Shown here: one piece after another, positions 1 to 8,690 of the stretch
Numbering within the stretch: the first letter of the stretch is position 1
How the letters are laid out: each line of letters begins with the position of its first letter
Source of the DNA: an uncultured Alphaproteobacteria bacterium
Lineage (GTDB): Bacteria; Pseudomonadota; Alphaproteobacteria; HIMB59; GCA-002718135
DNA length: 64,000 nucleotides
Direction: 5' to 3'
Assembly (NCBI GenBank): GCA_902560675.1
Contig: CACEMP010000001.1
Location: forward strand, 62,001-126,000
Notes under the pieces: model-generated
The model's database searches: none
Told to the model about the DNA's origin: nothing
The model's input: the letters and a program-made list of their open reading frames with translations, nothing else
Position numbers and translations under genes: made by a program

Positions 1-264
1 ATTTGTTTTATCTAAAATATGATGCGTCATGTGTTTTTGGTAATAAATTCCCTTTTTATCCTTAAGAATTGTTTTGATTACTTCACTTTCCTTAGTAGGA
101 TAAAAATCTATTATTTCATCTCTCATGGGATGATTAAGTCCAGTTTCTTTTAAATAATAGGAATAAAATGGTTCATCATATACAATTGTATCATCTCTAT
201 TACTAAATGAACGTAATAATGCTGTGGAAATATTACGAGGTCCTGACCACATGAATATTCTCAT
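1..264 (-). CDS. Sulfotransferase-like protein, N-terminal part
   Basis: The first 88 codons of a minus-strand gene that runs off the left edge. The N-terminus reads MRIFMWSGPRNISTALLRSF, a PAPS-binding-loop-like sequence of the sulfotransferase fold, followed by DEPFYSYYL. This form is typical of a proteobacterial sulfotransferase-like family often encoded beside a class IV aminotransferase. The ATG at 264 abuts the TAA of the aminotransferase gene upstream in transcription order, so the two are surely one operon. The sulfonate acceptor cannot be told from this fragment, and the family name rests on the N-terminal motif only. Confidence 0.75.
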   Translation of the reverse strand, partial: MRIFMWSGPRNISTALLRSFSNRDDTIVYDEPFYSYYLKETGLNHPMRDEIIDFYPTKESEVIKTILKDKKGIYYQKHMTHHILDKTN

Positions 265-1158
265 TTATTTTAATAATTTTTCATACCAATTTCTTAATTG
301 ATAAGTTAAATTTTTGTTATTTAATTTTAATTTTTTATTATTTATTGCGTTTACTGGAACGACACCACCAAAACTGCCAGTTACAAATGCTTCATCAGCT
401 TGCATAACATCTTTTAACTTAAAATCTTTTATAAAAATTTTTATTTTATTATTTTTACAAATATCTATAATTTTTTGTCTTGTAATTCCTGTTACTTGGT
501 ATTTTCCTTTTGAAGTATAAACACATTTATTTTTTATATAAAAAAAATGTGTACTGTTATTGGTTGCTATATTTCCATTAATATCAAACATTAGTGATTC
601 ATCGCCACCTTTTTTATGACCTTCAATACAAGCGATAATGCAATTTAGTTTCGAAAGACTATTAATTTGAGGATTTTGTGCATTTAAACTACCTCTAATT
701 GTATTTACAGTAACTAATTTTAACCCTTTATTATAAATATCAATATTAGGTTTTTTATATTCAGGTATAATTATTATTGAAGGATTGGAAATAACAACTT
801 TTTCAGATTGATATGGTGTACTCCTTAATCCACGAGATATAATAATTCTCATATGGACATCATTTTGCATTTTATTAATCATAATAGTCTTATTTATTAT
901 TTGAGTAAGCTCTTTTCTATTTAAGTGAAGTTTTATACTTATAAGTTTTAAGTCTTTATATAATCTATCTAAATGTTCTTTTAGAAAAATAAATCTACCG
1001 TTATAGATTCTACCACTTGTCCAAACTCCATCTCCCAATAATACTGATGAGTCAAAAACAGATATCTTAGCTTTATCTCTAGGATAATATTTTCCATTTA
1101 CATAAATTTTAATTTTTTTATTTCTTTTATCTTCTTGAAAATCGTGACTAGAAACCAT
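265..1158 (-). CDS. Class IV PLP aminotransferase (branched-chain aminotransferase-like)
   Basis: A 297-residue protein of the fold-type IV aminotransferase family (IlvE / D-amino-acid aminotransferase / aminodeoxychorismate lyase). The N-terminal segment YVNGKYYPRDKAKISVFDSS matches the family start. The likely PLP lysine is K170 in SLSKLN, followed by the usual GADE-like stretch (GGDESLMFD) and a TNNSTHFF cofactor-phosphate region. An open frame extends 25 codons upstream, but that extension is hydrophobic and unlike the family, so I start at the ATG at 1158. It is transcribed with the sulfotransferase-like gene with no gap. The amino donor and acceptor are not determinable; a branched-chain substrate is only the closest family assignment. 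Confidence 0.8.
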   Translation of the reverse strand: MVSSHDFQEDKRNKKIKIYVNGKYYPRDKAKISVFDSSVLLGDGVWTSGRIYNGRFIFLKEHLDRLYKDLKLISIKLHLNRKELTQIINKTIMINKMQNDVHMRIIISRGLRSTPYQSEKVVISNPSIIIIPEYKKPNIDIYNKGLKLVTVNTIRGSLNAQNPQINSLSKLNCIIACIEGHKKGGDESLMFDINGNIATNNSTHFFYIKNKCVYTSKGKYQVTGITRQKIIDICKNNKIKIFIKDFKLKDVMQADEAFVTGSFGGVVPVNAINNKKLKLNNKNLTYQLRNWYEKLLK

Positions 1159-1236
1159 AACAAATATTAATTTAATTATTATTATCGGTCTAGTAATAAA
1201 TACTATATACAAGGTATGTCTTACAGCAATCAATAA

Positions 1237-2406
1237 ATGTTTAGTAAAAATTTAATAATAATATTTTTAAGCTCTACAATCGCATCATTTGCCCCTGTAA
1301 TTACAGTATTATTGAGTGGTATTATTGGAAGTCAGTTAATTGATACCGGTTGGGCAAGTACATTACCAATGTCTTTAATGATATGCGGAACATTTATCTT
1401 TGCTCCAATTGCTTCTAAATTTTTTAGTTTAATTGGAAGAAAAAAAGGTTTTATGACTGCTTCAGTTATAAGTAGCTTTGCTGCTATGATTTGTGCATAT
1501 TCAATTACAGTTGCTAGTTTTTATATATTCTCAATAGGTTGCTTACTAATTGGAGCTGCACATTCTTTTGTTCATCAATATAGATTTGCAGTGCCAGAAA
1601 CTGTTAAAAAGGAATTCGTACCTAGATCTATGTCTTATATCTTACTACTAGGTATTGTGTCAGCTTTATTAGCATCTAATTTTGCAAATCTGTTTAAAGA
1701 TTTAACTGATAGTCAATTCACTGGTTCATTTCTTTTTTTGTCTATAACAGCTTTAGTGCCAATATTATTTCTTTTTTACTATGAAGATGAAAAAATGAAT
1801 ATAGAAAAAACTAAATTTGAATTTAGTAGAATTAATTCAATACTAAAAAATAGAAAAATTATTTTATCAATTATTACTGGTGGAGTAGGGTACTACGTTA
1901 TGGCAAGTATAATGACAGCTTCAAGTTTATTTCTTCATGTATTTAAAGAATTTACAATATTTGAAACTTCAATAGTAATTCAGCTACATATTATCGGGAT
2001 GTTCCTTCCGAGTTTGTTTACTGGAGATTTAATTAAAAGATTTGGACATAACAAAATTATAATTTCAGGTGTATTTTTATTATCCGCAAGTATTTTTACT
2101 AACATTTTTTTTCAAACGTATATAGGATATGCAGTTGGTTTAATACTATTAGGCGTAGGTTGGAATTTCCTATTTTTGTGCTCAAGTGCTATATTAGTAG
2201 TTTCTTATAAAATTGAAGATAAATATGTTGCTCAAGGTTCTGCTGATTTCATTATTTTTGCTACTCAAGCAACTGGTAGTTTGAGTGCAGGAATACTTCT
2301 TTATACTACAAGTTGGCAGTTTTTAAATATTATGTGTATACCACTTTTAGTTGTTGTGCTTTATGTTGTTTATGTGACTAATAAAAAAGAAAATCTAAAA
2401 ATGTAA
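1237..2406 (+). CDS. Major facilitator superfamily transporter
   Basis: A 389-residue polytopic membrane protein with about 12 hydrophobic segments. It has an MFS-like loop between helices 2 and 3 (KFFSLIGRKKGFM) and an equivalent in the second half (DLIKRFGHNK). It should be a proton-driven carrier of the inner membrane. The gene diverges from the aminotransferase, with 78 bp between the two starts. No Shine-Dalgarno sequence is visible. No substrate-specific motif is recognised; drug or metabolite efflux is as likely as uptake. Confidence 0.85.
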   Translation: MFSKNLIIIFLSSTIASFAPVITVLLSGIIGSQLIDTGWASTLPMSLMICGTFIFAPIASKFFSLIGRKKGFMTASVISSFAAMICAYSITVASFYIFSIGCLLIGAAHSFVHQYRFAVPETVKKEFVPRSMSYILLLGIVSALLASNFANLFKDLTDSQFTGSFLFLSITALVPILFLFYYEDEKMNIEKTKFEFSRINSILKNRKIILSIITGGVGYYVMASIMTASSLFLHVFKEFTIFETSIVIQLHIIGMFLPSLFTGDLIKRFGHNKIIISGVFLLSASIFTNIFFQTYIGYAVGLILLGVGWNFLFLCSSAILVVSYKIEDKYVAQGSADFIIFATQATGSLSAGILLYTTSWQFLNIMCIPLLVVVLYVVYVTNKKENLKM

Positions 2407-2442
2407 CTTAAAAAAATATTACTTTTAATTTATAATTAAATT

Positions 2443-3309
2443 ATGAATAAAAAAATATTATTTATAGGAGCCAATGGATACATGGGGCATGGCATGTCTC
2501 TAAATCTTTTAAAACATAATAAGCTTTATGTCCTTGCAAACAAACAAAGAAATAATATTGAAAATCTTATAAAAGATGGAGCAATAGAAATTAAATCTTA
2601 TGAAGAAATAACTAATCTTAATTTGGACTGTTTGATGTTATGTGTAACAAATACTCCAATAGCTTTAAATATTGCTGAGCAAGTAGGACCATTATTAAAT
2701 AGATCTACTCTTGTCATAGATTTAACAACTCATAATAAAAATGGTACTAAAGAAATGAAAGATATATTTGATAAATTTAAAATTTCTTTTGTTGTGTCTC
2801 CTGTAATGGGTTCAAAAAATGAAAGTTTAAAAGGAATATTAGGATCAATATGGGGTGGCAATCAAAATAAATTTGAAGAATCAAAAATATATTTAGATAC
2901 TTTTTGTAAAAATGTTTTTAATTTTGGCTCTGTTGAAAAGGCTTGCGCTGCTAAACTATTATCAAATTTTTTATCACTATTAACAACTACAACTGTCATT
3001 GAATATTTTAAATCAGCTGAAAAACTTGATGTTGATTGGAGAAAATTATTTGAAGTTGCTAAACTGGGATCAGGTAATTCTGGTGCTTTAGGTAGAATAG
3101 CTGAAAAAGCTATTTCAGGTGATTATAAAGGCTATACATTTTCCGTATCAAATACATTGAAAGATTTAACATATATAAATGATCTTTTAAAAGATTTTCC
3201 AAATGCAGAAAAGTTTTCATCTATAGCTAAAACATTTTATGAAGAATCAGTTGGGAAAGGTCATGGAGATTCATTGATTAGTGAATTAATTGATAAAGAA
3301 AAATATTAA
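2443..3309 (+). CDS. NAD(P)-dependent beta-hydroxyacid dehydrogenase
   Basis: A 288-residue member of the 3-hydroxyisobutyrate / 6-phosphogluconate dehydrogenase superfamily, which oxidises beta-hydroxyacids or reduces the semialdehydes. The N-terminal Rossmann motif is GANGYMGHGMS (residues 9-19), a variant of GxGxMGxxM. The substrate-binding segment SPVMGS lies at 119-124. The catalytic lysine is K171 with N175 one helical turn later (KLLSN). The C-terminal helical domain contains GSGNSGALG. It lies 36 bp after the MFS gene and overlaps the next small gene by one base, so co-transcription is likely. The exact substrate is unknown. Confidence 0.85.
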   Translation: MNKKILFIGANGYMGHGMSLNLLKHNKLYVLANKQRNNIENLIKDGAIEIKSYEEITNLNLDCLMLCVTNTPIALNIAEQVGPLLNRSTLVIDLTTHNKNGTKEMKDIFDKFKISFVVSPVMGSKNESLKGILGSIWGGNQNKFEESKIYLDTFCKNVFNFGSVEKACAAKLLSNFLSLLTTTTVIEYFKSAEKLDVDWRKLFEVAKLGSGNSGALGRIAEKAISGDYKGYTFSVSNTLKDLTYINDLLKDFPNAEKFSSIAKTFYEESVGKGHGDSLISELIDKEKY

Positions 3310-3485
3310 TGGATAAACTAGTACCAATTATTTACATGGCAGGTGTTTTTTTGTTAATCTTGCCTGCTTTTATCAACTCAAATAATAGTTTCAAAATATT
3401 CTTTACTAACTTATCTATATGGGTAGCAATTATTTTAGTAGTATTTTCTTTATATTACTTTTACAATCTATATTTAGATTTTTGA
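3309..3485 (+). CDS. Small two-helix membrane protein
   Basis: A 58-codon open frame whose ATG overlaps the preceding TAA (TAATG), the usual arrangement for translational coupling. The product begins MDKLVPIIYMAGVFLLILPA and has two hydrophobic helices (about residues 6-20 and 37-53) joined by a polar loop. It ends in an aromatic stretch, FYNLYLDF. I do not recognise a named family. The tight coupling and a composition unlike random AT-rich sequence support a real gene. Confidence 0.6.
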   Translation: MDKLVPIIYMAGVFLLILPAFINSNNSFKIFFTNLSIWVAIILVVFSLYYFYNLYLDF

Positions 3486-3526
3486 TAGATTTAATTCAAA
3501 TATTTTAATATAACCAATATGATGAT

Positions 3527-3555
3527 TTGACATGATATGTTCTAATATTTATAGC
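3527..3555 (+). promoter_or_regulatory. Candidate sigma-70 promoter for the DmdA-like gene
   Basis: TTGACA at 3527-3532 is followed after 17 bases by TATAGC at 3550-3555. Transcription would begin only a few bases before the ATG at 3567, giving a nearly leaderless message, which fits the absence of a Shine-Dalgarno sequence. A perfect -35 hexamer can occur by chance in such AT-rich DNA, so this is a candidate only. Confidence 0.4.
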
Positions 3556-3566
3556 GCATACTTCAA

Positions 3567-4688
3567 ATGAACGCTCCCACTGTAGCTAAATCAAGAAGAT
3601 TAAGAAGTACAATATATTCATCACGTATTGAGAAACAGGGTTTGAAATCTTATACTGTTTACAATCATATGCTTCTACCGGCAGGTTTTTCAGATTCATT
3701 AGAGGATTCTTATTATCATCTTAAAGAGCATGTTCAGATTTGGGATGTTGCTGCTGAACGCCAGATACAAATTACAGGCGAGGACGCAAGTGAATTAATT
3801 CAATTAATGACACCAAGAAATCTCTCTAAATCAATTGAAGGTAAATGTTACTATTGTCCAATAGTCGACGATAATGGATGCCTAATCAATGATCCAGTTA
3901 TATTAAAATTTAATGATAATAAATGGTGGGTATCAATTGCTGATTCAGATTTGTTATTATTTGCAAAAGGTTTAGCTATTGGCAAGAATTTTAATGTAAA
4001 TATTTCTGAACCTAATGTTAATATTATGGCTGTTCAGGGACCTAAATCTTTTTCATTAATGAGCAAGGTCTTTGGAAAAGAAATTCTAGATCTAAAATTT
4101 TATAATTTTAAATATTATAATTTCAATGGATCATCTTATTTAGTTGCAAGATCAGGCTGGTCAAAACAGGGTGGTTTTGAAATATATGTTGAAGATGATG
4201 ATGCTGGTTTGAAACTATATGATGAATTTTTTAAAATAGGAGAAGAATTTAATGTAAAACCTGGTTGCCCTCATCTTATTGAACGAATTGAAAGTGGTTT
4301 ACTATCCTATGGAAATGATATTGATCTAAATGATAATCCATTTGAATGTGGATTTGATAAATTTGTAGATCTTGATAATGAATTTAACTTTCTTGGTAAA
4401 GAAAAACTAAAAAAAATTAAAGAAAATGGAATATCAAAAAAATTAATGGGAGCAATTATAGATATTAAAGAAATTCAAATGACTGGATCTCTTAGTTTAT
4501 TTTTTGACAATAAAGTTATTGGAGAATTAAGATCAGCAGTCTATTCACCAACATTCGATAAGGTAATTGGAATAGCCATGATAGACAAACCATATTTTAA
4601 TATTGATCAAGAGTTTGAATTAAATCTAATAAATAAAAGTAACAAAAATATTCATAAAGGGAAAATTTGCGAATTACCTTTTCTTTAA
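3567..4688 (+). CDS. dmdA: DMSP demethylase-type GcvT-family methyltransferase (DmdA-like)
   Basis: A 373-residue tetrahydrofolate-dependent aminomethyltransferase-family protein whose signature runs match DmdA rather than glycine-cleavage GcvT. Among them are [68 protein letters not shown] and [13 protein letters not shown]. DmdA moves a methyl group from dimethylsulfoniopropionate to THF, giving methylmercaptopropionate and 5-methyl-THF in the cytoplasm. Length agrees with the family (about 370). The EamA gene follows after 9 bases. Because DmdA has close paralogues of other function, the substrate should be treated as probable. The gene symbol reflects family resemblance. Confidence 0.75.
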   Translation: MNAPTVAKSRRLRSTIYSSRIEKQGLKSYTVYNHMLLPAGFSDSLEDSYYHLKEHVQIWDVAAERQIQITGEDASELIQLMTPRNLSKSIEGKCYYCPIVDDNGCLINDPVILKFNDNKWWVSIADSDLLLFAKGLAIGKNFNVNISEPNVNIMAVQGPKSFSLMSKVFGKEILDLKFYNFKYYNFNGSSYLVARSGWSKQGGFEIYVEDDDAGLKLYDEFFKIGEEFNVKPGCPHLIERIESGLLSYGNDIDLNDNPFECGFDKFVDLDNEFNFLGKEKLKKIKENGISKKLMGAIIDIKEIQMTGSLSLFFDNKVIGELRSAVYSPTFDKVIGIAMIDKPYFNIDQEFELNLINKSNKNIHKGKICELPFL

Positions 4689-4697
4689 TAGTTTTCC

Positions 4698-5585
4698 ATG
4701 AGTAAAAATATTCAAGCAATACTTCTTGCCTTAATAGCATCATTTTGTGCAGTCTTAATGTCAGTTTTTCTTAAATTGGGTCAACAAGATGCAAATGTGT
4801 TCTCTGTAGGTTTTATGAGATTCTTCTTTGGATTATTAATTATTTTGCCATTTATAATAAAATCAAGATTTAAAATTTATAATACTGCTAATTTAAAACT
4901 TCATATTTCACGAAGTATAATAAATGTTCCTATGATGATTTTAGGATTTGCTGCATTGATGTATATTCCTTTAGAGCAGATAAAAGCAATTGGTTTTTTA
5001 AGTCCAATCTTAGTCGTAATTTTGAGTGTAATTTTTTTAAAAGAAAGAATTTATTTAATTCGAACTTTTTCGTTGATATTAGGTTTTATTGGAACGCTAA
5101 TTATCTTACGACCAGGTATAATTGAAATTAATATTGGTGTTTACATGGTCCTTCTTTCCGGACTGTTATGGTCAACTGTTATTATTATTACAAAATTTAT
5201 GTCAAAAACTGACTCTGCCATGACAATACTTACATATCAATATACATTTGTATCATTATTTACTTTACCATTAGCTATTATCTATTGGTCTAATCCAACT
5301 TTTACGTCAATTTTTTATAGTTTTTTGGCAGCAATTGTTGGTACTGTTTTGCATCTTTGTATTAATAACTCTTATAAGTTAGCAGATTTATCAATTATTC
5401 AACCAGTTTATTTTACCCAATTAATATTTGCTTCTTTGCTCGGTTTTATAATATTCGGTTCATTACCAGATTTATTTACATGGATTGGTGCTATTTTAGT
5501 ATTTTCATCTGTTCTTATTATTACTTATAGGGAAAATTACTTAAAAAAAGATATAGCAAAAAATTCTATACCACTCAAAAATTAA
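4698..5585 (+). CDS. EamA/DMT-family transporter
   Basis: A 295-residue protein with ten predicted membrane helices arranged as two five-helix EamA repeats. The first repeat ends with LKERI and a GFIGTLIILRPG segment, the usual signature; the second ends with TWIGAILVFSS. Such carriers of the drug/metabolite transporter superfamily usually export amino acids or other small metabolites across the inner membrane. It starts 9 bases after the DmdA-like gene, so it is probably in its operon and may move a substrate or product of that step. The cargo is not known. Confidence 0.85.
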   Translation: MSKNIQAILLALIASFCAVLMSVFLKLGQQDANVFSVGFMRFFFGLLIILPFIIKSRFKIYNTANLKLHISRSIINVPMMILGFAALMYIPLEQIKAIGFLSPILVVILSVIFLKERIYLIRTFSLILGFIGTLIILRPGIIEINIGVYMVLLSGLLWSTVIIITKFMSKTDSAMTILTYQYTFVSLFTLPLAIIYWSNPTFTSIFYSFLAAIVGTVLHLCINNSYKLADLSIIQPVYFTQLIFASLLGFIIFGSLPDLFTWIGAILVFSSVLIITYRENYLKKDIAKNSIPLKN

Positions 5586-5637
5586 ATTTTATTAAATTTA
5601 CCTTTAAAAGATAATATAAATTAAATAAAATAATATC

Positions 5638-6570
5638 ATGAACACTAATCTATCCAGTCAATTTAAATATTTTGGTATTTGGCCAGTTGCTCCAACACCA
5701 TTTCACGATGATGGCCAAGTTGATTATGAAGGAATGAAGAGAGTAATTGATTGTATAGTTGATCAAAAAGTTGATGGTGTTTGTATACTAGCAAATTTTT
5801 CAGAACAATTTTTACTTTCTGATGAAGAAAGATTTAAATTAACTAATTTATGTTTAGAGCGTATTAATGGAAGAATTAAATCTATAGTTACTATTTCTCA
5901 TTTTGCTACTGATATTGTTTATGAAAGAGCTAGGTTAGCTAAATCATTAGGGGCAAATATAGTCATGATGATGCCACCATATCATGGCGCTTTATTAAAA
6001 GGTAATCAAGATCAAATTTATAAACAGTTTTCTAAAGTAAGCGAAATAGATATACCTATTATGATACAAGATGCTCCTCTATCGGGCATAGAGTTACCTG
6101 TTCCTTTTCTTACGAAAATGATTAATGAGATTGAGAATCTTACTTGTTTTAAAATTGAAAGTGCTCAAGCAGCTTCTAAAATAAGACAATTAATATTAAA
6201 TTGTAAAAATAATTTAGAAGCACCATTTGATGGCGAAGAATCAATTACATTATTGGCTGATTTATATGCAGGCATTACTGGCTCAATGAGTTCTGCCTTA
6301 TTACCAGATAAAATTAGACCAGTAATTATTGATTTTCTAAATGATAAAAAAAAAGAAGCTGGAGAAAAATACAATAATATTTTACCATTAATAAATTTTG
6401 AAAATAGACAATGTGGATTTCAAGCAACAAAAATAATTATGAAAGAGGGAGGTGTAATTAATTCTGCATTTTGTAGACATCCAATAAAAATGTTAGACGA
6501 TCACACCAAAAATTTACTTTTATCTATCGCAAAAGACTATGATTTAGTCTCAATGAATTGGGGAAAATAA
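5638..6570 (+). CDS. Dihydrodipicolinate synthase-family aldolase/dehydratase
   Basis: A 310-residue class I TIM-barrel lyase of the DapA / N-acetylneuraminate lyase superfamily. The Schiff-base lysine is K172 in CFKIES, and the tyrosine that assists catalysis is Y115 in MMPPYHG. The DapA pyruvate-binding motif GSTGE is replaced by ANFSEQ (residues 52-57), as in sugar-acid subfamilies (ketodeoxy-pentonate or -hexonate lyases). A role in lysine synthesis is therefore less likely than sugar-acid or hydroxyacid breakdown. It follows the EamA gene by 52 bp on the same strand. Confidence 0.8.
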   Translation: MNTNLSSQFKYFGIWPVAPTPFHDDGQVDYEGMKRVIDCIVDQKVDGVCILANFSEQFLLSDEERFKLTNLCLERINGRIKSIVTISHFATDIVYERARLAKSLGANIVMMMPPYHGALLKGNQDQIYKQFSKVSEIDIPIMIQDAPLSGIELPVPFLTKMINEIENLTCFKIESAQAASKIRQLILNCKNNLEAPFDGEESITLLADLYAGITGSMSSALLPDKIRPVIIDFLNDKKKEAGEKYNNILPLINFENRQCGFQATKIIMKEGGVINSAFCRHPIKMLDDHTKNLLLSIAKDYDLVSMNWGK

Positions 6571-6613
6571 TTTAATTAATTGACAAATATAATTTAAAAA
6601 ATATTCAGGTAAA

Positions 6614-7132
6614 ATGTTAAAAAAATTAGAGGGTTTTCTAGAAAATTTTATTTTCAATTCTAGGTGGTTACTAACCCCTATCTATATTGTACTAGTCTTA
6701 ACTTTAATAATTATTGGCGTTAAAACAGTTCAAGAATTTTTATATGAAATTACACATATTTTTGAAATGACTGTTAATGATCTTTTAATATTTGTCTTAC
6801 ATATTGTTGATTTAGCATTAGTTGCTAATCTTGTATTAATATTAATTATGAGTTCTTACAGCTCATTTGTATCAAGAATTGAAGTTGCTGAAGACTCAGT
6901 AGATACTCCAAAATTTTTAGGCAAAGTTGGCTTTAAAGATCTTAAACTTAAAGTTATTGCTTCAATAATTGCTATAAGTTCAATAGGTTTACTAGAAGCT
7001 TTTGTTGATACATCAAAAAAAACACCTGAAGAAATTTATTTAATGATCTATATCCATGCTATTTTCATTATATCAGGTTTATTACTTGCTTTAATGGATT
7101 TCTTTAGTAGTAGATCAAATTTAGACGAATAA
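6614..7132 (+). CDS. YqhA family (UPF0114) membrane protein
   Basis: A 172-residue inner-membrane protein with four hydrophobic segments (about residues 18-38, 55-80, 108-125 and 142-160). It carries the family pattern SRWLLTPIY near the N-terminus, then IMSSYSSFVSRIE and the central LKLKVIASIIAISSI. UPF0114/YqhA proteins occur in many proteobacteria and their function is not established. It lies 43 bp downstream of the DapA-family gene on the same strand. Confidence 0.8.
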   Translation: MLKKLEGFLENFIFNSRWLLTPIYIVLVLTLIIIGVKTVQEFLYEITHIFEMTVNDLLIFVLHIVDLALVANLVLILIMSSYSSFVSRIEVAEDSVDTPKFLGKVGFKDLKLKVIASIIAISSIGLLEAFVDTSKKTPEEIYLMIYIHAIFIISGLLLALMDFFSSRSNLDE

Positions 7133-7233
7133 TTTTAATAGTTTCACTTAAATTATTTAAATCTGCATGCGTCAACTTTTAACACAGAATCTTCATATAA
7201 ATATATATACACTTACAAACGGAGGTTTTTATT

Positions 7234-7647
7234 ATGGTCGCGAATTTCGGTGGAAGTATTATTTACCTAATACTTTTTATTATTCAATTATTGGGTTTAA
7301 CATTTTATTGTTATTTAACTATTTTGAATCCAAAAAAAATTATTAATGATTATCAAGTTGGTGAAGGGGCAATTGCTCCAATAAGACTAATAGGATCTTT
7401 TATACTGCCATTAGTATTGGTTGGAATTTATTTGATGTTCACTTCAATTGAAAATATGTGGGTATATTTTGTTTTAGGCCTAATGACTACAGTGTATCAG
7501 TTGCTTTATGATCTTGGAAATAGAATGGGTATAATAGATAAAAACTATACTGTCGTTAATAAAACAGAAGATACAATTATTTCTATTGTTTTTGTTATTA
7601 TTAATGTTGTTCTAATAATAGGACTACAAGATAGAATAGGTTTATAA
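7234..7647 (+). CDS. Four-helix membrane protein, paralogue of the gene at 40233
   Basis: A 137-residue protein with four hydrophobic helices, no recognised domain and a good ribosome binding site (GGAGG 9 bases before the ATG). It aligns by eye over its whole length with the minus-strand protein at 40233-40649. Shared features are an IR-x-(L/Y)-G-x-F segment, LVG before helix 3, a central W-x-Y, LxYDL, IDK and a C-terminal D-(R/K)-I-x-L. No function is known. The gene ends at a hairpin shared with the converging peroxiredoxin-like gene. Confidence 0.7.
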   Translation: MVANFGGSIIYLILFIIQLLGLTFYCYLTILNPKKIINDYQVGEGAIAPIRLIGSFILPLVLVGIYLMFTSIENMWVYFVLGLMTTVYQLLYDLGNRMGIIDKNYTVVNKTEDTIISIVFVIINVVLIIGLQDRIGL

Positions 7648-7651
7648 AAAT

Positions 7652-7680
7652 TAGATTGCTGGATTAATTCCAGCAATCTA
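7652..7680 (-). terminator. Intrinsic terminator for the peroxiredoxin-like gene
   Basis: A perfect 12-bp inverted repeat, TAGATTGCTGGA and its complement, separated by a 5-base loop. On the minus strand the stem is followed by ATTTTTATAAA, so it should stop transcripts of the gene at 7678-8217, whose stop codon lies inside the stem. The plus-strand side lacks a T run, though the hairpin could still protect the 3' end of the 7234 transcript. Confidence 0.75.
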
Positions 7681-8217
7681 TCCTAAGCTAAATTCTTTAA
7701 TTTTATTAAAAGGGAAATGATCAGCAATATCCTTCTTTGCATAATATACTTCTTCTACTATGCCTTCTTCATTGATTAAAACATCTGTTACAGCAATATC
7801 AAAATACCCTTTTATTCTCGTTGGAATATAACCTCTAATTAAAGCAGGAAATACTTTATGAGCTTTAAATAGAAATGTAGCAAACATTTTAGAATAAGAT
7901 CTTTCTACCTCATATTTTTGAAAATATTTAAAATCATTATCAGCCAAAACAGTAAAGGGTAGAGGACCATGTTTACTCATAAAATGTTTTAGATTATCAA
8001 CTGGTGAATGGAATATGCCTACATGAGTAAAATTCTTTCCAAACTCTCCGAAACGTCTATTGAATTCGTGTAACCTTAAATTACAAAAACTGCATCCAGC
8101 TATTCTATAAAAAGTCAGCAAAACCTTTTTACCCTTTGTTTCAGATAAATTAAAAATTGAACCATCAGGTTTAGGAAGAGTAATTTCTTCTATTTTATCA
8201 CCTTGTTTTATTTTCAT
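7678..8217 (-). CDS. AhpC/TSA-family peroxiredoxin-like protein
   Basis: A 179-residue thioredoxin-fold protein with a CxxC pair, C42 and C45, in YRIAGCSFCNLRLHEF. The layout of an N-terminal strand, redox site after FYR and a later HGPLPFTVLAD segment is that of redoxin/AhpC-TSA relatives. It probably reduces peroxides or disulfides in the cytoplasm; no signal peptide is seen. The C-terminal third (about 115-179) is longer than in minimal thioredoxins. It converges on the four-helix membrane protein and diverges from the gene at 8264. Confidence 0.75.
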   Translation of the reverse strand: MKIKQGDKIEEITLPKPDGSIFNLSETKGKKVLLTFYRIAGCSFCNLRLHEFNRRFGEFGKNFTHVGIFHSPVDNLKHFMSKHGPLPFTVLADNDFKYFQKYEVERSYSKMFATFLFKAHKVFPALIRGYIPTRIKGYFDIAVTDVLINEEGIVEEVYYAKKDIADHFPFNKIKEFSLG

Positions 8218-8263
8218 AATTACATATTAATAGTATTAAAAAAAAAGAAAATATTAAATTATA

Positions 8264-8689
8264 ATGACAATTGTAATAATGCTTAAGTTTATACACTACC
8301 TTGCAATAGTTTTTTCTGGAGGCGTTTTAGTAGGTGGTGGTGTAATTCAATCTACTTATGCTAAAGCAAATCAAATTCCTGATTTAACTACAGCAAAGAT
8401 AATGAAATTACTTGGTTATATTGGTCTTATGTCTTTAATTGTTTTATGGATATCTGGAATTATATTATCAATTAATCTCTATGGTGGCTTTATTATTAAT
8501 AGTGCATTTACAATTAAAATAATTGCAGCAGGTTTTCTTTTAGGTCTATCTGCTTTTGTAAATTTTCATGTATTTAATTCTTCTAAAAATAATTTTCCAC
8601 CAAATAAAACTATAATGAAAATAGCTACAATGAGTGGAAGAGGGCTGTTAGTAATAGTTTTAATTGCAGCAGCAATTGCATTTTATTAA
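8264..8689 (+). CDS. Four-helix integral membrane protein of unknown function
   Basis: A 141-residue hydrophobic protein with four membrane segments (about 6-28, 47-70, 80-102 and 122-141). It contains the glycine-rich run FSGGVLVGGGVIQSTYAK in the first helix and a final SGRGLLVIVLIAAAIAF. The overall plan resembles small CopD-like or DUF2269-like proteins, but no diagnostic residue is present. Translation may instead start at the ATG at 8279 (MLKFIHY). It diverges from the peroxiredoxin-like gene with 46 bp between them, and its stop is one base from the stop of the converging integrase gene. Confidence 0.65.
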   Translation: MTIVIMLKFIHYLAIVFSGGVLVGGGVIQSTYAKANQIPDLTTAKIMKLLGYIGLMSLIVLWISGIILSINLYGGFIINSAFTIKIIAAGFLLGLSAFVNFHVFNSSKNNFPPNKTIMKIATMSGRGLLVIVLIAAAIAFY

Positions 8690-8690
8690 T

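Noticed and set aside
1159-1233. Upstream extension of the aminotransferase frame
   Set aside because: The added 25 residues are a hydrophobic AT-rich run not found in class IV aminotransferases; the ATG at 1158 gives the normal N-terminus.
5638-6570. Lysine-biosynthesis dihydrodipicolinate synthase
   Set aside because: The GSTGE motif is replaced by ANFSEQ and no lysine genes are near, so a sugar-acid lyase is more likely.
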